Source: Halobacillus faecis (GTDB taxonomy: Bacteria > Bacillota > Bacilli > Bacillales > Halobacillaceae). From it: a stretch of DNA of 64,000 nt. Location: NCBI RefSeq assembly GCF_007991335.1, contig NZ_BJYD01000028.1, positions 1 to 64,000 on the forward strand, in the 5' to 3' direction. Below, in pieces: positions 1-8,525 of the stretch. The number at the start of each line of letters is the position of its first letter. Positions within the stretch are counted from its first letter, which is position 1. Position numbers and translations under genes: made by a program. The notes below the pieces were generated by a model, which was not told the DNA's origin, did no database searches, and was given only the letters and a program-made list of their open reading frames with translations.

Positions 1-60
1 GAGCCTGAGGAGGCTCATCGCGCTCCCGCGGAAAGCGAGCTATCCCCCGCAGCCCCCATA
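1..60 (-). repeat. Interspersed GC-rich repeat, copy A (cut by window edge)
   Basis: Read on the minus strand this stretch contains CTCGCTTTCCGCGGGAG (23-39), the same 17-mer found in the copy near 34.95 kb. It is followed by a GCCTCCTC segment typical of dispersed intergenic repeats in Bacillaceae. It lies just downstream of the scpB terminator and has no coding potential. Confidence 0.6.
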
Positions 61-113
61 CACTTAACAAAAGTCACGAAACCGATTCTCAAAAAACAGG
101 AAGATTATATAGA

Positions 114-145
114 AAAAAGCTGTTCCTGGTGGGGAACAGCTTTTT
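114..145 (-). terminator. Rho-independent terminator of scpAB
   Basis: A 13-bp perfect stem (114-126 with 133-145) and a 6-nt loop are followed on the minus strand by a run of T. The stem overlaps the scpB stop codon. Confidence 0.9.
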
Positions 146-737
146 AGTCGTCGGCGAAGGGGTCTTCGCTGAATTTTTCGAAGAACAGGTCGGCCTCGCC
201 TTCTTCGTCACCTTCACCCTGCTTGAGTTCAGAAAGAGGCGGAAGTTCTTCAATAGACGTCAATCCAAAATAGATTAGAAAATCTTTTGTCGTTCCATAT
301 AGAATGGGGCGCCCGATCGCATCTTTCCTGCCTTTTTCTTCGATCAAACTGCGATTGACCAATGTTTGGATGGCCCGGTCACTTTTGACTCCTCTCAAGT
401 CATCGACTTCGATTCTTGTAATCGGTTGTTGATAGGCAATGATGGCTAGCGTTTCAAGAGCCGCTTGAGAAAGTCTTGTCGATCCTGGTGAATCCAATAG
501 ACGCTTGTAGTACGAAGCATGCTCCGGCTTCGTGGTCAAATGCAACGTCCCTTGTGAGTCCATGATAGTAAGACCCCTGTTCTTTGATTGATAGTCTTTC
601 ATCATTTCTTCCAATAAGGATTTGAACGTCTTCGCATCCAATTCCAGTAGGTTGGTCAATTTCTTTTTTGTGATTCCTTCTTCTCCGGCCGCAAAAAGCA
701 GACCTTCCGTGATCGCTTTGTAGTCTTCTAACTCCAT
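144..737 (-). CDS. scpB: Segregation and condensation protein B
   Basis: ScpB is the winged-helix dimer that binds ScpA and regulates the SMC condensin, which compacts and separates chromosomes. The 197-residue protein has the family's usual length. It carries two winged-helix units and the conserved block LETLAIIAYQQPITRIEVDD (about residues 93-112), followed by RGVKSDRAIQTLVNRSLI, which is diagnostic. The C-terminus is a low-complexity acidic tail (about 170-197), common in ScpB. The ATG overlaps the end of scpA by 10 nt, so the two are translationally coupled, as in B. subtilis. A terminator sits on its stop codon, so this is the last gene of the transcript. Confidence 0.96.
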   Translation of the reverse strand: MELEDYKAITEGLLFAAGEEGITKKKLTNLLELDAKTFKSLLEEMMKDYQSKNRGLTIMDSQGTLHLTTKPEHASYYKRLLDSPGSTRLSQAALETLAIIAYQQPITRIEVDDLRGVKSDRAIQTLVNRSLIEEKGRKDAIGRPILYGTTKDFLIYFGLTSIEELPPLSELKQGEGDEEGEADLFFEKFSEDPFADD

Positions 738-1483
738 GGTGCATCCTCCATCTTATATACGATTAGTTCATCAAAATGTTGTTGTTGGACACACACGATA
801 TCGTTGCTCTTCATCAATTCAAGTAGAGCAATGAAGGTAACGACGATATGCGGTCGTGTTCGTTTTTCAAATAACTGATGAAAAGGAGTGCCACCTGCTT
901 GAACATCAATCTTCCCGAGAATTTCTTCCATTCTCATTTGGATAGGGATTTCATCTCTTCGAACTTTCGCTTCCTGAGGTTTTTCCGTTTTGGCACGCTT
1001 TAATAGATTACCCATTGCTTGAATCATATCGTAAACAGAAGCTTCTCCAGGGCGTACTTCCGGCATTTCTTCTTCCCAGCCTTCCATATTTAAAGGAGGC
1101 CGGGTATAGATGCGGTTGGCATCCAGTTCTTTTTCCTTCAATTCCTCTGCCGCCTGTTTATATTTACGGTATTCGATCAAACGCCGCATCAAATCTTCAC
1201 GAGGGTCATCTTCAAGCTCCCCCTCTTCAAATTCATCTTCCACGTTCTGATTAGGAAGAAGCATCTGACTTTTCATCGCCAGTAAGGTAGCAGCCATAAC
1301 GAGATATTCGCTTGCGAGATCCAACTCAAGCTCCTGCATCGTATGGATATAGTTCATGTACTGATCGGTAATTTTGGAAACAGGTATATTATAAATATCG
1401 ATTTCGTATCGATTGATCAGGTGTAAAAGAAGATCAAGAGGTCCTTCAAAACCTTCCACTTTCACTTGGTAGCTTTTTTTCAT
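728..1483 (-). CDS. scpA: Segregation and condensation protein A (kleisin)
   Basis: ScpA is the kleisin subunit that bridges the SMC heads in the bacterial condensin complex. The 251-residue protein begins with the typical kleisin N-terminal helix region (KVEGFEGPLDLLLHLI, residues 8-23). It has the EYLVMAATLLAMKSQMLLP block near residue 60 and a C-terminal winged helix (HIVVTFIALLELMK, about 212-225) that contacts the SMC head. Length and motifs match the family. It is the first gene of the scpAB pair. Upstream is a divergent DUF309 gene, whereas in B. subtilis the ypuF DUF309 gene precedes scpA on the same strand, so a local inversion is inferred. Confidence 0.96.
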   Translation of the reverse strand: MKKSYQVKVEGFEGPLDLLLHLINRYEIDIYNIPVSKITDQYMNYIHTMQELELDLASEYLVMAATLLAMKSQMLLPNQNVEDEFEEGELEDDPREDLMRRLIEYRKYKQAAEELKEKELDANRIYTRPPLNMEGWEEEMPEVRPGEASVYDMIQAMGNLLKRAKTEKPQEAKVRRDEIPIQMRMEEILGKIDVQAGGTPFHQLFEKRTRPHIVVTFIALLELMKSNDIVCVQQQHFDELIVYKMEDAPWS

Positions 1484-1622
1484 ATCATTCTTCCTTTACG
1501 GTCCAAGGTTCTTTTTATTAATGGTATCAAAAAATATCCTGCTGGGACAGTATGTATTTCAAGGCTAAGCAAGTCTTTCGTCTTACGTCTTCCGTTGAGT
1601 TATACTATAGATATACTTACAA

Positions 1623-2150
1623 ATGTCTGTTAAATCAACAACCAAACTTCCAAAGGTTGGATCAAAGGAATGGATGAATGATATGTATCCGAGAGCTTAT
1701 ATTGAATTCCTTGCACATTTCCACGGTACGAGAGATTATTTCGAGTGTCATGAAGTCCTTGAAGAATACTGGAAAGAAGTAGACCCAAGGAATCAATCTT
1801 CCATCTGGGTTTGGCTCATCCAAATTTCCGTAGCCATGTACCATGATCGCAGAGGTAACCAAAAAGGTGCCAAGACTCTGGTGCAACGGTGTTTAAGGAA
1901 GAAGCCAGTGCACGAAAAGGAACTCCCACTCCTCGGCCTCGACGGGGAACGCCTGGAAAACCAGTTGCAGGAATTCAAAGTACGTCTGGACGCAGAAGTC
2001 CCCTACCGCAGCTGGAATATGCCTATCATTGATATGAAGCTTCTAAAAGATGTCCAACTTTTATGCCAACAATGGGGCGTTGCCTACGGCTCTCCAAGTG
2101 ACATGACCGATGAGTTTCTTGTGGACAAGCATAAAATGAGAAATCAATAA
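1623..2150 (+). CDS. DUF309 domain protein (YpuF-like)
   Basis: This is a conserved protein of unknown biochemical function. The family signature FHGTRDYFECHEVLEEYWKE (about residues 33-52) is clear and gives the DUF309 assignment. B. subtilis encodes a homologue, YpuF, between ribT and scpA, and here the gene lies between the same neighbours but on the opposite strand. The ATG at 1623 has no clear ribosome binding site. An internal ATG at 1672 or 1683, shortly after AAAGGA, would start the protein at about MNDMYPRAYIEFLAHF, closer to the family's usual N-terminus. The true start is therefore uncertain. A terminator shared with the convergent ribT follows the stop. Confidence 0.85.
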   Translation: MSVKSTTKLPKVGSKEWMNDMYPRAYIEFLAHFHGTRDYFECHEVLEEYWKEVDPRNQSSIWVWLIQISVAMYHDRRGNQKGAKTLVQRCLRKKPVHEKELPLLGLDGERLENQLQEFKVRLDAEVPYRSWNMPIIDMKLLKDVQLLCQQWGVAYGSPSDMTDEFLVDKHKMRNQ

Positions 2151-2162
2151 TGAAACGAAACA

Positions 2163-2191
2163 AAGGAGGTGTCGTGAATCGACACCTCCTT
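2163..2191. terminator. Bidirectional terminator between DUF309 gene and ribT
   Basis: A perfect 12-bp stem (2163-2174 with 2180-2191) and 5-nt loop lie between two convergent genes. T runs are modest on either side. Confidence 0.8.
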
Positions 2192-2196
2192 GTTCT

Positions 2197-2562
2197 TTAT
2201 AGCTGTGACGAGGCACTTTCTTCATCACATTTCTCAATGAATGATTCTGTAGCTACATCAGCACAAACGTCACACTCATTTTTGAAGTGATCACGGACAC
2301 GGTGGATCATCTGTCTTCCAATCCCCGTGTTACGATGGGAAGGGTTGACGGATACGTGCTGAATGACAGCTTTGCCATCTTCTAAACGCACGCCGACCGC
2401 ACCGAGGATATCTTCCTCTTTCCACAAAAATAGATTCCAATCCGGATTGGAATCGTATTCCTTTATAATTTCCTGAAGTGTCTTCACATCTGAAACTTCA
2501 GGCATGAAAGAAAGCAAACCCATCGCAATCTTTTCAAATGATTTTTTATATCGAATTAACAT
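2197..2562 (-). CDS. ribT: RibT-like GNAT acetyltransferase
   Basis: The protein is a GNAT-fold acetyltransferase closely resembling B. subtilis RibT, the last gene of the riboflavin operon, whose substrate is not established. Matching parts are the N-terminus MLIRYKKSFEKIAMGLLSFM, the FLWKEEDILGAVGV strand, and the acetyl-CoA loop HVSVNPSHRNTGIGRQMI (R-x-x-G-I-G-R type, about residues 69-86). Length (121 residues) fits. The start has GAGGGG eight bases upstream of ATG. No ribDEAH genes are present here, so ribT is an orphan that keeps its ypuF-scpAB neighbourhood without the riboflavin genes. Confidence 0.9.
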   Translation of the reverse strand: MLIRYKKSFEKIAMGLLSFMPEVSDVKTLQEIIKEYDSNPDWNLFLWKEEDILGAVGVRLEDGKAVIQHVSVNPSHRNTGIGRQMIHRVRDHFKNECDVCADVATESFIEKCDEESASSQL

Positions 2563-2677
2563 ATTAACCCCTCAATTATGAAAATAACTTTCCTAGAGTT
2601 CCAGATGATCGACCTACGGATCGAATTAAGAAATTGGTTACTTTCAATCATTGTCTAATTCTTCCTGTATGTCAAGC

Positions 2678-2767
2678 TTACATGACGATGACGAACCAGT
2701 AGTATAAACCCCAGCCGATGCTGAACAACGATAGAAACGTAAACAGCATCCAATTTTTCATTTTCAT
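2678..2767 (-). CDS. 29-residue single-span membrane peptide
   Basis: This short frame starts at ATG preceded by GGGGGAA at good spacing. It encodes a peptide with a charged start (MKMKNW) and one hydrophobic span of about 20 residues ending FVIVM. It lies between ribT and the M50-like gene on the same strand. The good ribosome binding site and typical membrane-anchor composition argue for a real gene. I recognise no family. A longer overlapping frame at 2655-2837 has no supporting start signal. Confidence 0.45.
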   Translation of the reverse strand: MKMKNWMLFTFLSLFSIGWGLYYWFVIVM

Positions 2768-2829
2768 TATACGCTTCCCCCGGTTTTTCGTGATTTGCCC
2801 CGGTACATAGAATATAGCATAGCCCATAA

Positions 2830-3294
2830 TTATTCAAGCCTGTTCAAAAACCGGCGTTTCACAATCGACCAGAGCCGATACCCGTCAGAAGCCTTCCCTT
2901 TTACAGAAAATGGAATAAGATTCATCAGAGCAAGATAAGTATTGAAAAGGAAAGAGATACGGAGCAGACCGCCACCCTGTTCCTTAAACCATAAAAACAA
3001 TACGAAAGCCGTTATAGCATTAAATAATGGACCACCTATGCTGATCCAAGCTTTTTCGGAATCCTTGAACGGAGGCTTCCGTTCATTCATCGAGTAAGCT
3101 CCCTGGAAGAAAAAAAGGTGAATGTACACCTTTATCCTGCTTCTTTTCCATTGCCCAATCACTTTTCCCCGGCCAAGGTGAAGGACACTCTGGTCTGCCC
3201 GAAAGTACAGGCCGGGGAAAAGGTGACCAAGCTCATGGATAAACAGGCTTAAAGGTGCCACCATAAAAATCAATAAGAATAGTGTAACAATCAT
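2830..3294 (-). CDS. Small M50-like membrane metalloprotease
   Basis: This is a 154-residue hydrophobic protein with a zinc-binding HELGH motif (residues 20-24) inside the first membrane helix. A second conserved element, LMNLIPF followed by DGYRLW (about 128-145), resembles the N-x-x-P...DG block carrying the third zinc ligand of site-2 (M50) proteases. A third hydrophobic helix (about 89-101) lies between. Family knowledge suggests an intramembrane protease or an M50-fold relative; its substrate cannot be told. It is shorter than typical M50 proteases and has no PDZ domain. The ATG has no clear Shine-Dalgarno sequence, so the start is less certain than the frame. Confidence 0.75.
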   Translation of the reverse strand: MIVTLFLLIFMVAPLSLFIHELGHLFPGLYFRADQSVLHLGRGKVIGQWKRSRIKVYIHLFFFQGAYSMNERKPPFKDSEKAWISIGGPLFNAITAFVLFLWFKEQGGGLLRISFLFNTYLALMNLIPFSVKGKASDGYRLWSIVKRRFLNRLE

Positions 3295-3312
3295 GAAGGG
3301 CTCATTCGATGA

Positions 3313-3747
3313 TTATTTGTCCTCGACACGAACCTTCTGCATCACATCTCCGACACGAACACGATCGACTGTGTCCACGCCTTCGACCACTTTACCGAAA
3401 ACGGTATGACGGCCGTCTAGATGTGGCTGAGGAGAGTGACAGACGAAGAATTGGCTTCCTCCTGTATCTTTTCCAGCATGCGCCATGGATAGGGATCCTC
3501 GCTCATGTTTGTGAGGGTTGCCTTCAGTTTCACATTTGATCGTATAACCAGGGCCACCTGTTCCTGACCCATTCGGGCACCCACCCTGTATGACGAAGTC
3601 AGGAATGACACGGTGGAATGTCAATCCATCGTAAAATTCATCATTGGCAAGCTTCTCAAAATTCGCTACCGTGTTCGGTGCTGCTTCCTCATAAAGTTCA
3701 ATCTGCATTTTTTCTCCGTTTTCAAATTCAATCGTTGCTTGTTTCAT
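3313..3747 (-). CDS. ppiB: Cyclophilin-type peptidyl-prolyl cis-trans isomerase
   Basis: PpiB catalyses cis-trans isomerisation of X-Pro bonds and assists protein folding in the cytoplasm. The 144-residue protein is a minimal cyclophilin. It has the active-site block [21 protein letters not shown] (about residues 44-64), with Arg and Phe of the catalytic groove, and the GGSQFFV element (about 96-102). There is no signal peptide. The ATG has GAGGGG at suitable spacing. It is followed at its own 3' side by the M50-like gene and preceded by lysA, all on the minus strand, the ppiB-lysA adjacency being also present in other bacilli. Confidence 0.96.
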   Translation of the reverse strand: MKQATIEFENGEKMQIELYEEAAPNTVANFEKLANDEFYDGLTFHRVIPDFVIQGGCPNGSGTGGPGYTIKCETEGNPHKHERGSLSMAHAGKDTGGSQFFVCHSPQPHLDGRHTVFGKVVEGVDTVDRVRVGDVMQKVRVEDK

Positions 3748-3761
3748 TTCTCATACCCCTC

Positions 3762-5057
3762 TCATTTTTCATAACTTAAATCGAGTCGTGTCATCTCTTG
3801 ATAGCTCTCTCTTCTGACGACAAGCTGATGCTTTCCGTCTTCGACAAACACGACGGCCGCTTTTTGAAAGCGGTTATAATTGTTAGCCATAGCATAACCA
3901 TACGCTCCCGTGCTGAAAACTGCAAGTCTATCTCCATGTTCAACCGGTGGAAGCGCCACATCCCATATTAGCATATCTCCAGATTCACAGCACTTTCCAG
4001 CTATGGAATACTCTTTTTCCGGTTCTTGATCCATTTTTTCTACAAGCGCCGCTTCATATTTCGCCTGGTAAAGGGCTGGGCGAATATTATCTGTCATCCC
4101 ACCGTCGACCGATACATAAGTCCTCACATCAGGGACTTCTTTGGTAGAACCGACGGTATAGATCGTTGTACCTGCTTCCCCGACAATGGCACGTCCCGGC
4201 TCGATCCATATTTCCGGCATAGGATAATCGTACTGGGAAGAGAGGTTTTTCACCTCACGGATGAGGGCGTGGGCATATTGGTCCAGATCAAGCGGTTCGT
4301 CCTCTTTCGTATATTGAATACCGAAGCCGCCACCTAAATTCAGTACAGTCGCTTCATATCCGTAGCGGTCACGCCATTCTTTCAAAGTAGTGAAAAGTTT
4401 TCTAGTTGCCATTTCGAAACCACTTGTCTCGAAGATTTGTGAACCGATGTGGCAGTGAAGTCCGGCTAAACGGATATTGGCATTCTCTTTCACTTTCATG
4501 AATGCCTCCTCCGCCTGGCCACTGCTCAAATCGAAGCCGAACTTTGAGTCTTCCTGCCCTGTCAAAATATAATCATGGGTATGGGCTTCAATCCCCGGTG
4601 TCACGCGCAATAAGACATCCATCTTTTTCTTCTGTTCTTTGAGGATGGAATGAAGGAGTTCGATTTCATAAAAATTATCGACGACGATACATCCGATTCC
4701 ATGTTCTACCGCCATCTCCAATTCGCGGATACTTTTATTGTTCCCGTGCATGTGGATCTTCTCTACTGGGAAGCCTGCTTCCAGGGCCGTATGTAGTTCT
4801 CCTTCAGAAACGACGTCCAAACTGAGTCCTTCCTGGTTCGCAACCTGGAGCATAGCGACAGAAGAAAAAGCTTTACTCGCATAGGCGACTTGAGCCGCTA
4901 CCTGATTTTCTTTAAACGTCTGTACGAAGGCCCGTGCCTTTTTTCTAATTTCACCTACATCATATACATAAAGAGGGGTGCCATATTGTTCAGCAAGGTC
5001 TGCAGCAGGGACTTGCCCGATCAACAATTGCCCTTTTTCATTGACATCATGATTCAT
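3762..5057 (-). CDS. lysA: Diaminopimelate decarboxylase
   Basis: LysA performs the last step of lysine synthesis, PLP-dependent decarboxylation of meso-diaminopimelate to L-lysine. The 431-residue length matches the family (about 430-440). Visible motifs are AYASKAF with the PLP lysine (about residue 62), GLHCHIGSQ, the phosphate-binding LGGGFG, EPGRAIVG, and the active-site CESGD with the catalytic cysteine of the partner subunit. The start ATG has AGGTGG seven bases upstream. The gene is followed 14 nt later by ppiB. The short gap to spoVAF (about 110 bp) is too small for a lysine riboswitch and none is seen. Confidence 0.97.
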   Translation of the reverse strand: MNHDVNEKGQLLIGQVPAADLAEQYGTPLYVYDVGEIRKKARAFVQTFKENQVAAQVAYASKAFSSVAMLQVANQEGLSLDVVSEGELHTALEAGFPVEKIHMHGNNKSIRELEMAVEHGIGCIVVDNFYEIELLHSILKEQKKKMDVLLRVTPGIEAHTHDYILTGQEDSKFGFDLSSGQAEEAFMKVKENANIRLAGLHCHIGSQIFETSGFEMATRKLFTTLKEWRDRYGYEATVLNLGGGFGIQYTKEDEPLDLDQYAHALIREVKNLSSQYDYPMPEIWIEPGRAIVGEAGTTIYTVGSTKEVPDVRTYVSVDGGMTDNIRPALYQAKYEAALVEKMDQEPEKEYSIAGKCCESGDMLIWDVALPPVEHGDRLAVFSTGAYGYAMANNYNRFQKAAVVFVEDGKHQLVVRRESYQEMTRLDLSYEK

Positions 5058-5171
5058 CGTAACCCACCTTTTCTACTTACGGAGAAATGATAAAAAGAAA
5101 ATGCCCCTTGAAAACAAAGGACATCAAGATTTATTTTAATTTATCACATTGCTAAAGAACGGGCAATACGA

Positions 5172-6641
5172 TTATTTTTGACGATGATTGTTCTGAGGGT
5201 GAACCACGCTCGGCCTCACTTTTAATGATGGCATGCTGAGGCGGAGGATGATTTGGACCGCCGCTTTTCCGTTAAACGGTAAAAATGGCCACAAATAAGG
5301 AGTGTTTAGCGACTTCGTATTCGCCAGTAGCAGAATATAAGCTAAAAACCCGCACATAAAACCCTTGATTCCGAATAAAGCGACCAAGATCACGAACAGG
5401 ATTCGAGCCATTTTATTGGCAACAGACAACTCATAACTCGGCGTTGAGTAGGACCCAATGGCTGCTACAGCTACATAAAGGATGACCTCAGGTACAAACA
5501 TCCCTACATCTATGGCTATTTGCCCTATAAGAACAGCGGCAATAAGTCCCATCGCCGTCGATAAAGGTGTCGGTGTATGGATGGCGGCAATCCTGAGCAT
5601 CTCCAAGCCCAAATCAGCAATCAATATTTGATAGATGATGGGAATGCTGCTTTCTTCATTGGGACCTATAAAGGCCAGCGGTTCTGGGAGCAGATCCGGC
5701 TGCATGACGAACAACATCCATAACGGCAGAAGAAAAACAGATGCAAAAATCCCAAAGAAACGCACCCATCGTACAAAAGTCCCGACAGGAGGGGACTGAC
5801 GGAATTCCTCCGCGTGCTGCACATGGTGGAAATACGTGGTCGGAGTAATGATCGTACTTGGTGAAGTGTCTGTCATGATGACCACATGACCTTCAAACAA
5901 ATGGGAAGCGACGACATCCGGACGTTCTGTGTATCTAACGAGCGGAAATGGGTTTCTTCCCTGATTGACAATGTATTCTTCAAGACTTTTGTCAGCCATC
6001 GACAAGCCGTCGATATCAATTTTTTGAATTTCATCCTTTAATAACTGCACGAGACCTGGATCGGCTACGTCTTTGATGTATGTGATACAGACATCTGTTT
6101 TTGAACGATTTCCGACCTGCATGATTTCATTTCTCAAACGTTCATCTCTAATACGGCGTCGTGTAAGTGCTGTATTCTCTATGATATTCTCTGTAAATCC
6201 GTCCCTCGAACCACGGATGACCTTCTCCGTATCCGGTTCCTCTGGCGTCCTTCCCGGATAGGTCCGCACATCGACGATGAACGCCTCTGTTTCTCCATCA
6301 ACGAAAATGACCATGAGACCGGAAAGCATCTGCGTGATACACTTGTCGATGTCGGTAGTCGTTTCTACTTGCTGATGAGGAATTTCATCTTTTATGGATT
6401 TGAATACAGAATCGACATGGTCTTCTGTATCATTCATTTCCATCAATTGACGCATCACTTCAACAACAATTGGAGTCTCGACTAACCCTGTGACATAATA
6501 AAAGTTCACTTCCACACCGAGCAGGGTCAATGTGCGGAAACCGGCATCAAAAGACTGGTCTACGCCGATTCGTTCATTCATCGTCTTTCGATTTTGATCG
6601 AGCTTCATGACGATGGGCGTTTCTTTTTTCTTCTCAGGCAT
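5172..6641 (-). CDS. spoVAF: Stage V sporulation protein AF (GerA-family)
   Basis: SpoVAF is a membrane protein homologous to the A subunits of germinant receptors. It is made in the forespore and linked to germination and release of dipicolinic acid. The protein has an N-terminal soluble domain (about 1-270), a conserved GSRDGFTENI block and SPSTIITPTTYFHHVQHAEE before four to six membrane helices (about 295-470). I start it at ATG 6641, where GGAGTGGAGG lies directly upstream, giving 489 residues; an upstream ATG at 6665 lacks this site. It follows spoVAE directly, closing the spoVA operon. The soluble SpoVAEa protein usually encoded between them is absent. Confidence 0.95.
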   Translation of the reverse strand: MPEKKKETPIVMKLDQNRKTMNERIGVDQSFDAGFRTLTLLGVEVNFYYVTGLVETPIVVEVMRQLMEMNDTEDHVDSVFKSIKDEIPHQQVETTTDIDKCITQMLSGLMVIFVDGETEAFIVDVRTYPGRTPEEPDTEKVIRGSRDGFTENIIENTALTRRRIRDERLRNEIMQVGNRSKTDVCITYIKDVADPGLVQLLKDEIQKIDIDGLSMADKSLEEYIVNQGRNPFPLVRYTERPDVVASHLFEGHVVIMTDTSPSTIITPTTYFHHVQHAEEFRQSPPVGTFVRWVRFFGIFASVFLLPLWMLFVMQPDLLPEPLAFIGPNEESSIPIIYQILIADLGLEMLRIAAIHTPTPLSTAMGLIAAVLIGQIAIDVGMFVPEVILYVAVAAIGSYSTPSYELSVANKMARILFVILVALFGIKGFMCGFLAYILLLANTKSLNTPYLWPFLPFNGKAAVQIILRLSMPSLKVRPSVVHPQNNHRQK

Positions 6642-6665
6642 AAACCTCCACTCCTTGCAATTCAT

Positions 6666-7016
6666 TTATCCTTTCGGCTTGAAAATGACAGCAACGATAA
6701 ATCCAAACAATATCGCGGATGCAATACCAGCAGATGTCAATTCAAAGATTCCGACGGCAACTCCGATAAACCCATGTTCATCTGCCTGTTCCATGGCTCC
6801 ATGCAAAAGAGAATGCCCGAAGCTTGTGATCGGCACAGTCGCTCCTGCACCAGCAAATTCAATAAGATTATCATAAAGATCAAACGCATCCAGAACTGCC
6901 CCAGCGACAACAAAGGAAGACATTACATGGGCAGGAGTCAATTTGAATACATCCAATAAAATCTGTCCGATTACGCAGATGCCACCCCCGACGAGGAACG
7001 CCCATAAAAACGTCAT
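6666..7016 (-). CDS. spoVAE: Stage V sporulation protein AE (AEb type)
   Basis: This is a small membrane subunit of the SpoVA channel that moves Ca-dipicolinate into the forespore and out during germination. The 116 residues contain three to four hydrophobic helices. The [20 protein letters not shown] element (about 56-75) parallels GAGSAVPVTGFANSITSAAL in SpoVAC, showing the two are paralogues. Length equals that of B. subtilis SpoVAEb. Its ATG overlaps the spoVAD stop by four bases (ATGA), indicating translational coupling. The next gene is spoVAF. Confidence 0.95.
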   Translation of the reverse strand: MTFLWAFLVGGGICVIGQILLDVFKLTPAHVMSSFVVAGAVLDAFDLYDNLIEFAGAGATVPITSFGHSLLHGAMEQADEHGFIGVAVGIFELTSAGIASAILFGFIVAVIFKPKG

Positions 7017-8029
7017 GATCCCCCCTCCCCTCTCGTGAGGACGACAGCATGAGCGATTCCCGGAATCGATTCCTTCTGTTGAAGCATCATCGGACTCATG
7101 AGTGCACCTGTTGCTACAATTAACACCCGGTTGTATTTTCCACTAATCAGATCCTGTACAATTTTCCCATAGGTAACAACAGCTGAGCACGCACATCCGC
7201 TTCCTCCGGCAAACACTGGTTGATCGCTGTGATAGACCAGCAGCCCACAATCTTTGTGAACATCACTGATATCAAAACCGTCCTGTTTCATCAGGTCCTT
7301 TAATATAGGGGTCCCGACAGCAGACAAGTCGCCCGTAGCAATGACATCATAATCCCCGGGAACCCGCCCCATGTCCTGCAGATGCGTTTTAATCGTATCC
7401 CAGGCAGCAGGTGCCATTGCTGAGCCCATATCAAACGGATCTTTGACTCTGTAATCCATAACTTTTCCGATCGTTGCAGCTTCTACCTTGATCTGTGATG
7501 GGGTTTTCGAAAGAAGAGCGGCCCCGCTTCCTGTCACCGTGTACGTAGCGGTTTTTGGCTTTTGTCCTCCATATTCCGTTGGATAACGGAACTGACGCTC
7601 AGCTGTACAGTTGTGAGAACTCACGGCTACTAATGCTTGTTTAGCATATCCTGATGAGACAAGTGCAGCTCCTGTCGCAAGGGTCTCCATACTCGTCGAA
7701 CATGCCCCGAACATGCCGAGGACGGGAATGCCTAAGTGTCTAGCCACATAGTTCCCTGTAACGTTTTGGTTCAACAGATCTCCCGCTAAAAATAAATCAA
7801 TGTTGGACTGATCCACCCCTGCTTTTTGCAAGCACGTGTTCACCGCATCGGTCATCAATTTGCGTTCGGCAAGCTCCCAGTTGGATTCACCGCAATGTAG
7901 TTCTTCATGAATGACGTCAAACGTCTCTTTCAGTGGACCTTCTCCTTCCATCGGTCCGACAGCTGTGCCCGTGGATTGTAAGTACACAGGTTCTGTAAAT
8001 GTCCATGATTGTGTTCCCGTTTTTGCCAT
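7013..8029 (-). CDS. spoVAD: Stage V sporulation protein AD (DPA-binding)
   Basis: SpoVAD is a thiolase-fold protein that binds dipicolinic acid and is essential for its uptake into spores. The protein shows the thiolase-like arrangement, with [20 protein letters not shown] near residue 100 and [19 protein letters not shown] near 275. The start is ATG 8029, which has GGAGG seven bases upstream and gives 338 residues, the usual length. An upstream in-frame ATG at 8059 would overlap spoVAC and lacks a site. It is the fourth gene of spoVA. Confidence 0.96.
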   Translation of the reverse strand: MAKTGTQSWTFTEPVYLQSTGTAVGPMEGEGPLKETFDVIHEELHCGESNWELAERKLMTDAVNTCLQKAGVDQSNIDLFLAGDLLNQNVTGNYVARHLGIPVLGMFGACSTSMETLATGAALVSSGYAKQALVAVSSHNCTAERQFRYPTEYGGQKPKTATYTVTGSGAALLSKTPSQIKVEAATIGKVMDYRVKDPFDMGSAMAPAAWDTIKTHLQDMGRVPGDYDVIATGDLSAVGTPILKDLMKQDGFDISDVHKDCGLLVYHSDQPVFAGGSGCACSAVVTYGKIVQDLISGKYNRVLIVATGALMSPMMLQQKESIPGIAHAVVLTRGEGGS

Positions 8030-8040
8030 AGCTTTTCCTC

Positions 8041-8499
8041 CTAAAAAATAAGCGACCACACGTATCGAATGATTCCTAGTACATAAGCGGCAACGACACC
8101 GAATACAATGACGGAGCCTGCTAATTTGAATAAGTTGGTGGCAACCCCGAGCACAAGTCCTTCGGATTTGTGCTCCAGCGCTGCTGAGGTAATCGAGTTC
8201 GCGAATCCAGTGACAGGAACCGCTGAACCAGCACCAGCAAACTGTCCGAGCTTATCGTACACACCAAAACCTGTAGCGAGAGCAGACAAAAGAATCAGAG
8301 TTGCTACCGTCGGGTTGATGGCATTTTTTTCACTATAATCGAACCAGTGGATATACATTTGAGTAAGGAGTTCACCAAACACGCATATCAATCCACCTAC
8401 AATAAAAGCTTTGATACAATTCATTACATAAGGCGGTTTCGGCTGGTATGATTTTCTCGCCTTATCAAAATTCTTCTCATTCAGCGGTTGTTTATCCAC
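8041..8499 (-). CDS. spoVAC: Stage V sporulation protein AC
   Basis: SpoVAC is an inner-membrane protein of spores proposed to form the mechanosensitive part of the dipicolinic acid channel. The 152-residue sequence has a charged N-terminal segment (about 1-25) and then four hydrophobic helices. The family-typical GQFAGAGSAVPVTGFANSI occurs at about 85-103. GAGGAGG precedes the ATG. The gap to spoVAD is only 11 nt. Family membership is clear from the motif and from the operon position. Confidence 0.96.
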   Translation of the reverse strand: MDKQPLNEKNFDKARKSYQPKPPYVMNCIKAFIVGGLICVFGELLTQMYIHWFDYSEKNAINPTVATLILLSALATGFGVYDKLGQFAGAGSAVPVTGFANSITSAALEHKSEGLVLGVATNLFKLAGSVIVFGVVAAYVLGIIRYVWSLIF

Positions 8500-8525
8500 A
8501 CTGCTTCCTCCTCATCACAAATCGT

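Noticed and set aside
5058-5171. Lysine riboswitch upstream of lysA
   Set aside because: The gap is only about 114 bp, too short for a lysine aptamer with its expression platform, and no matching fold is evident.
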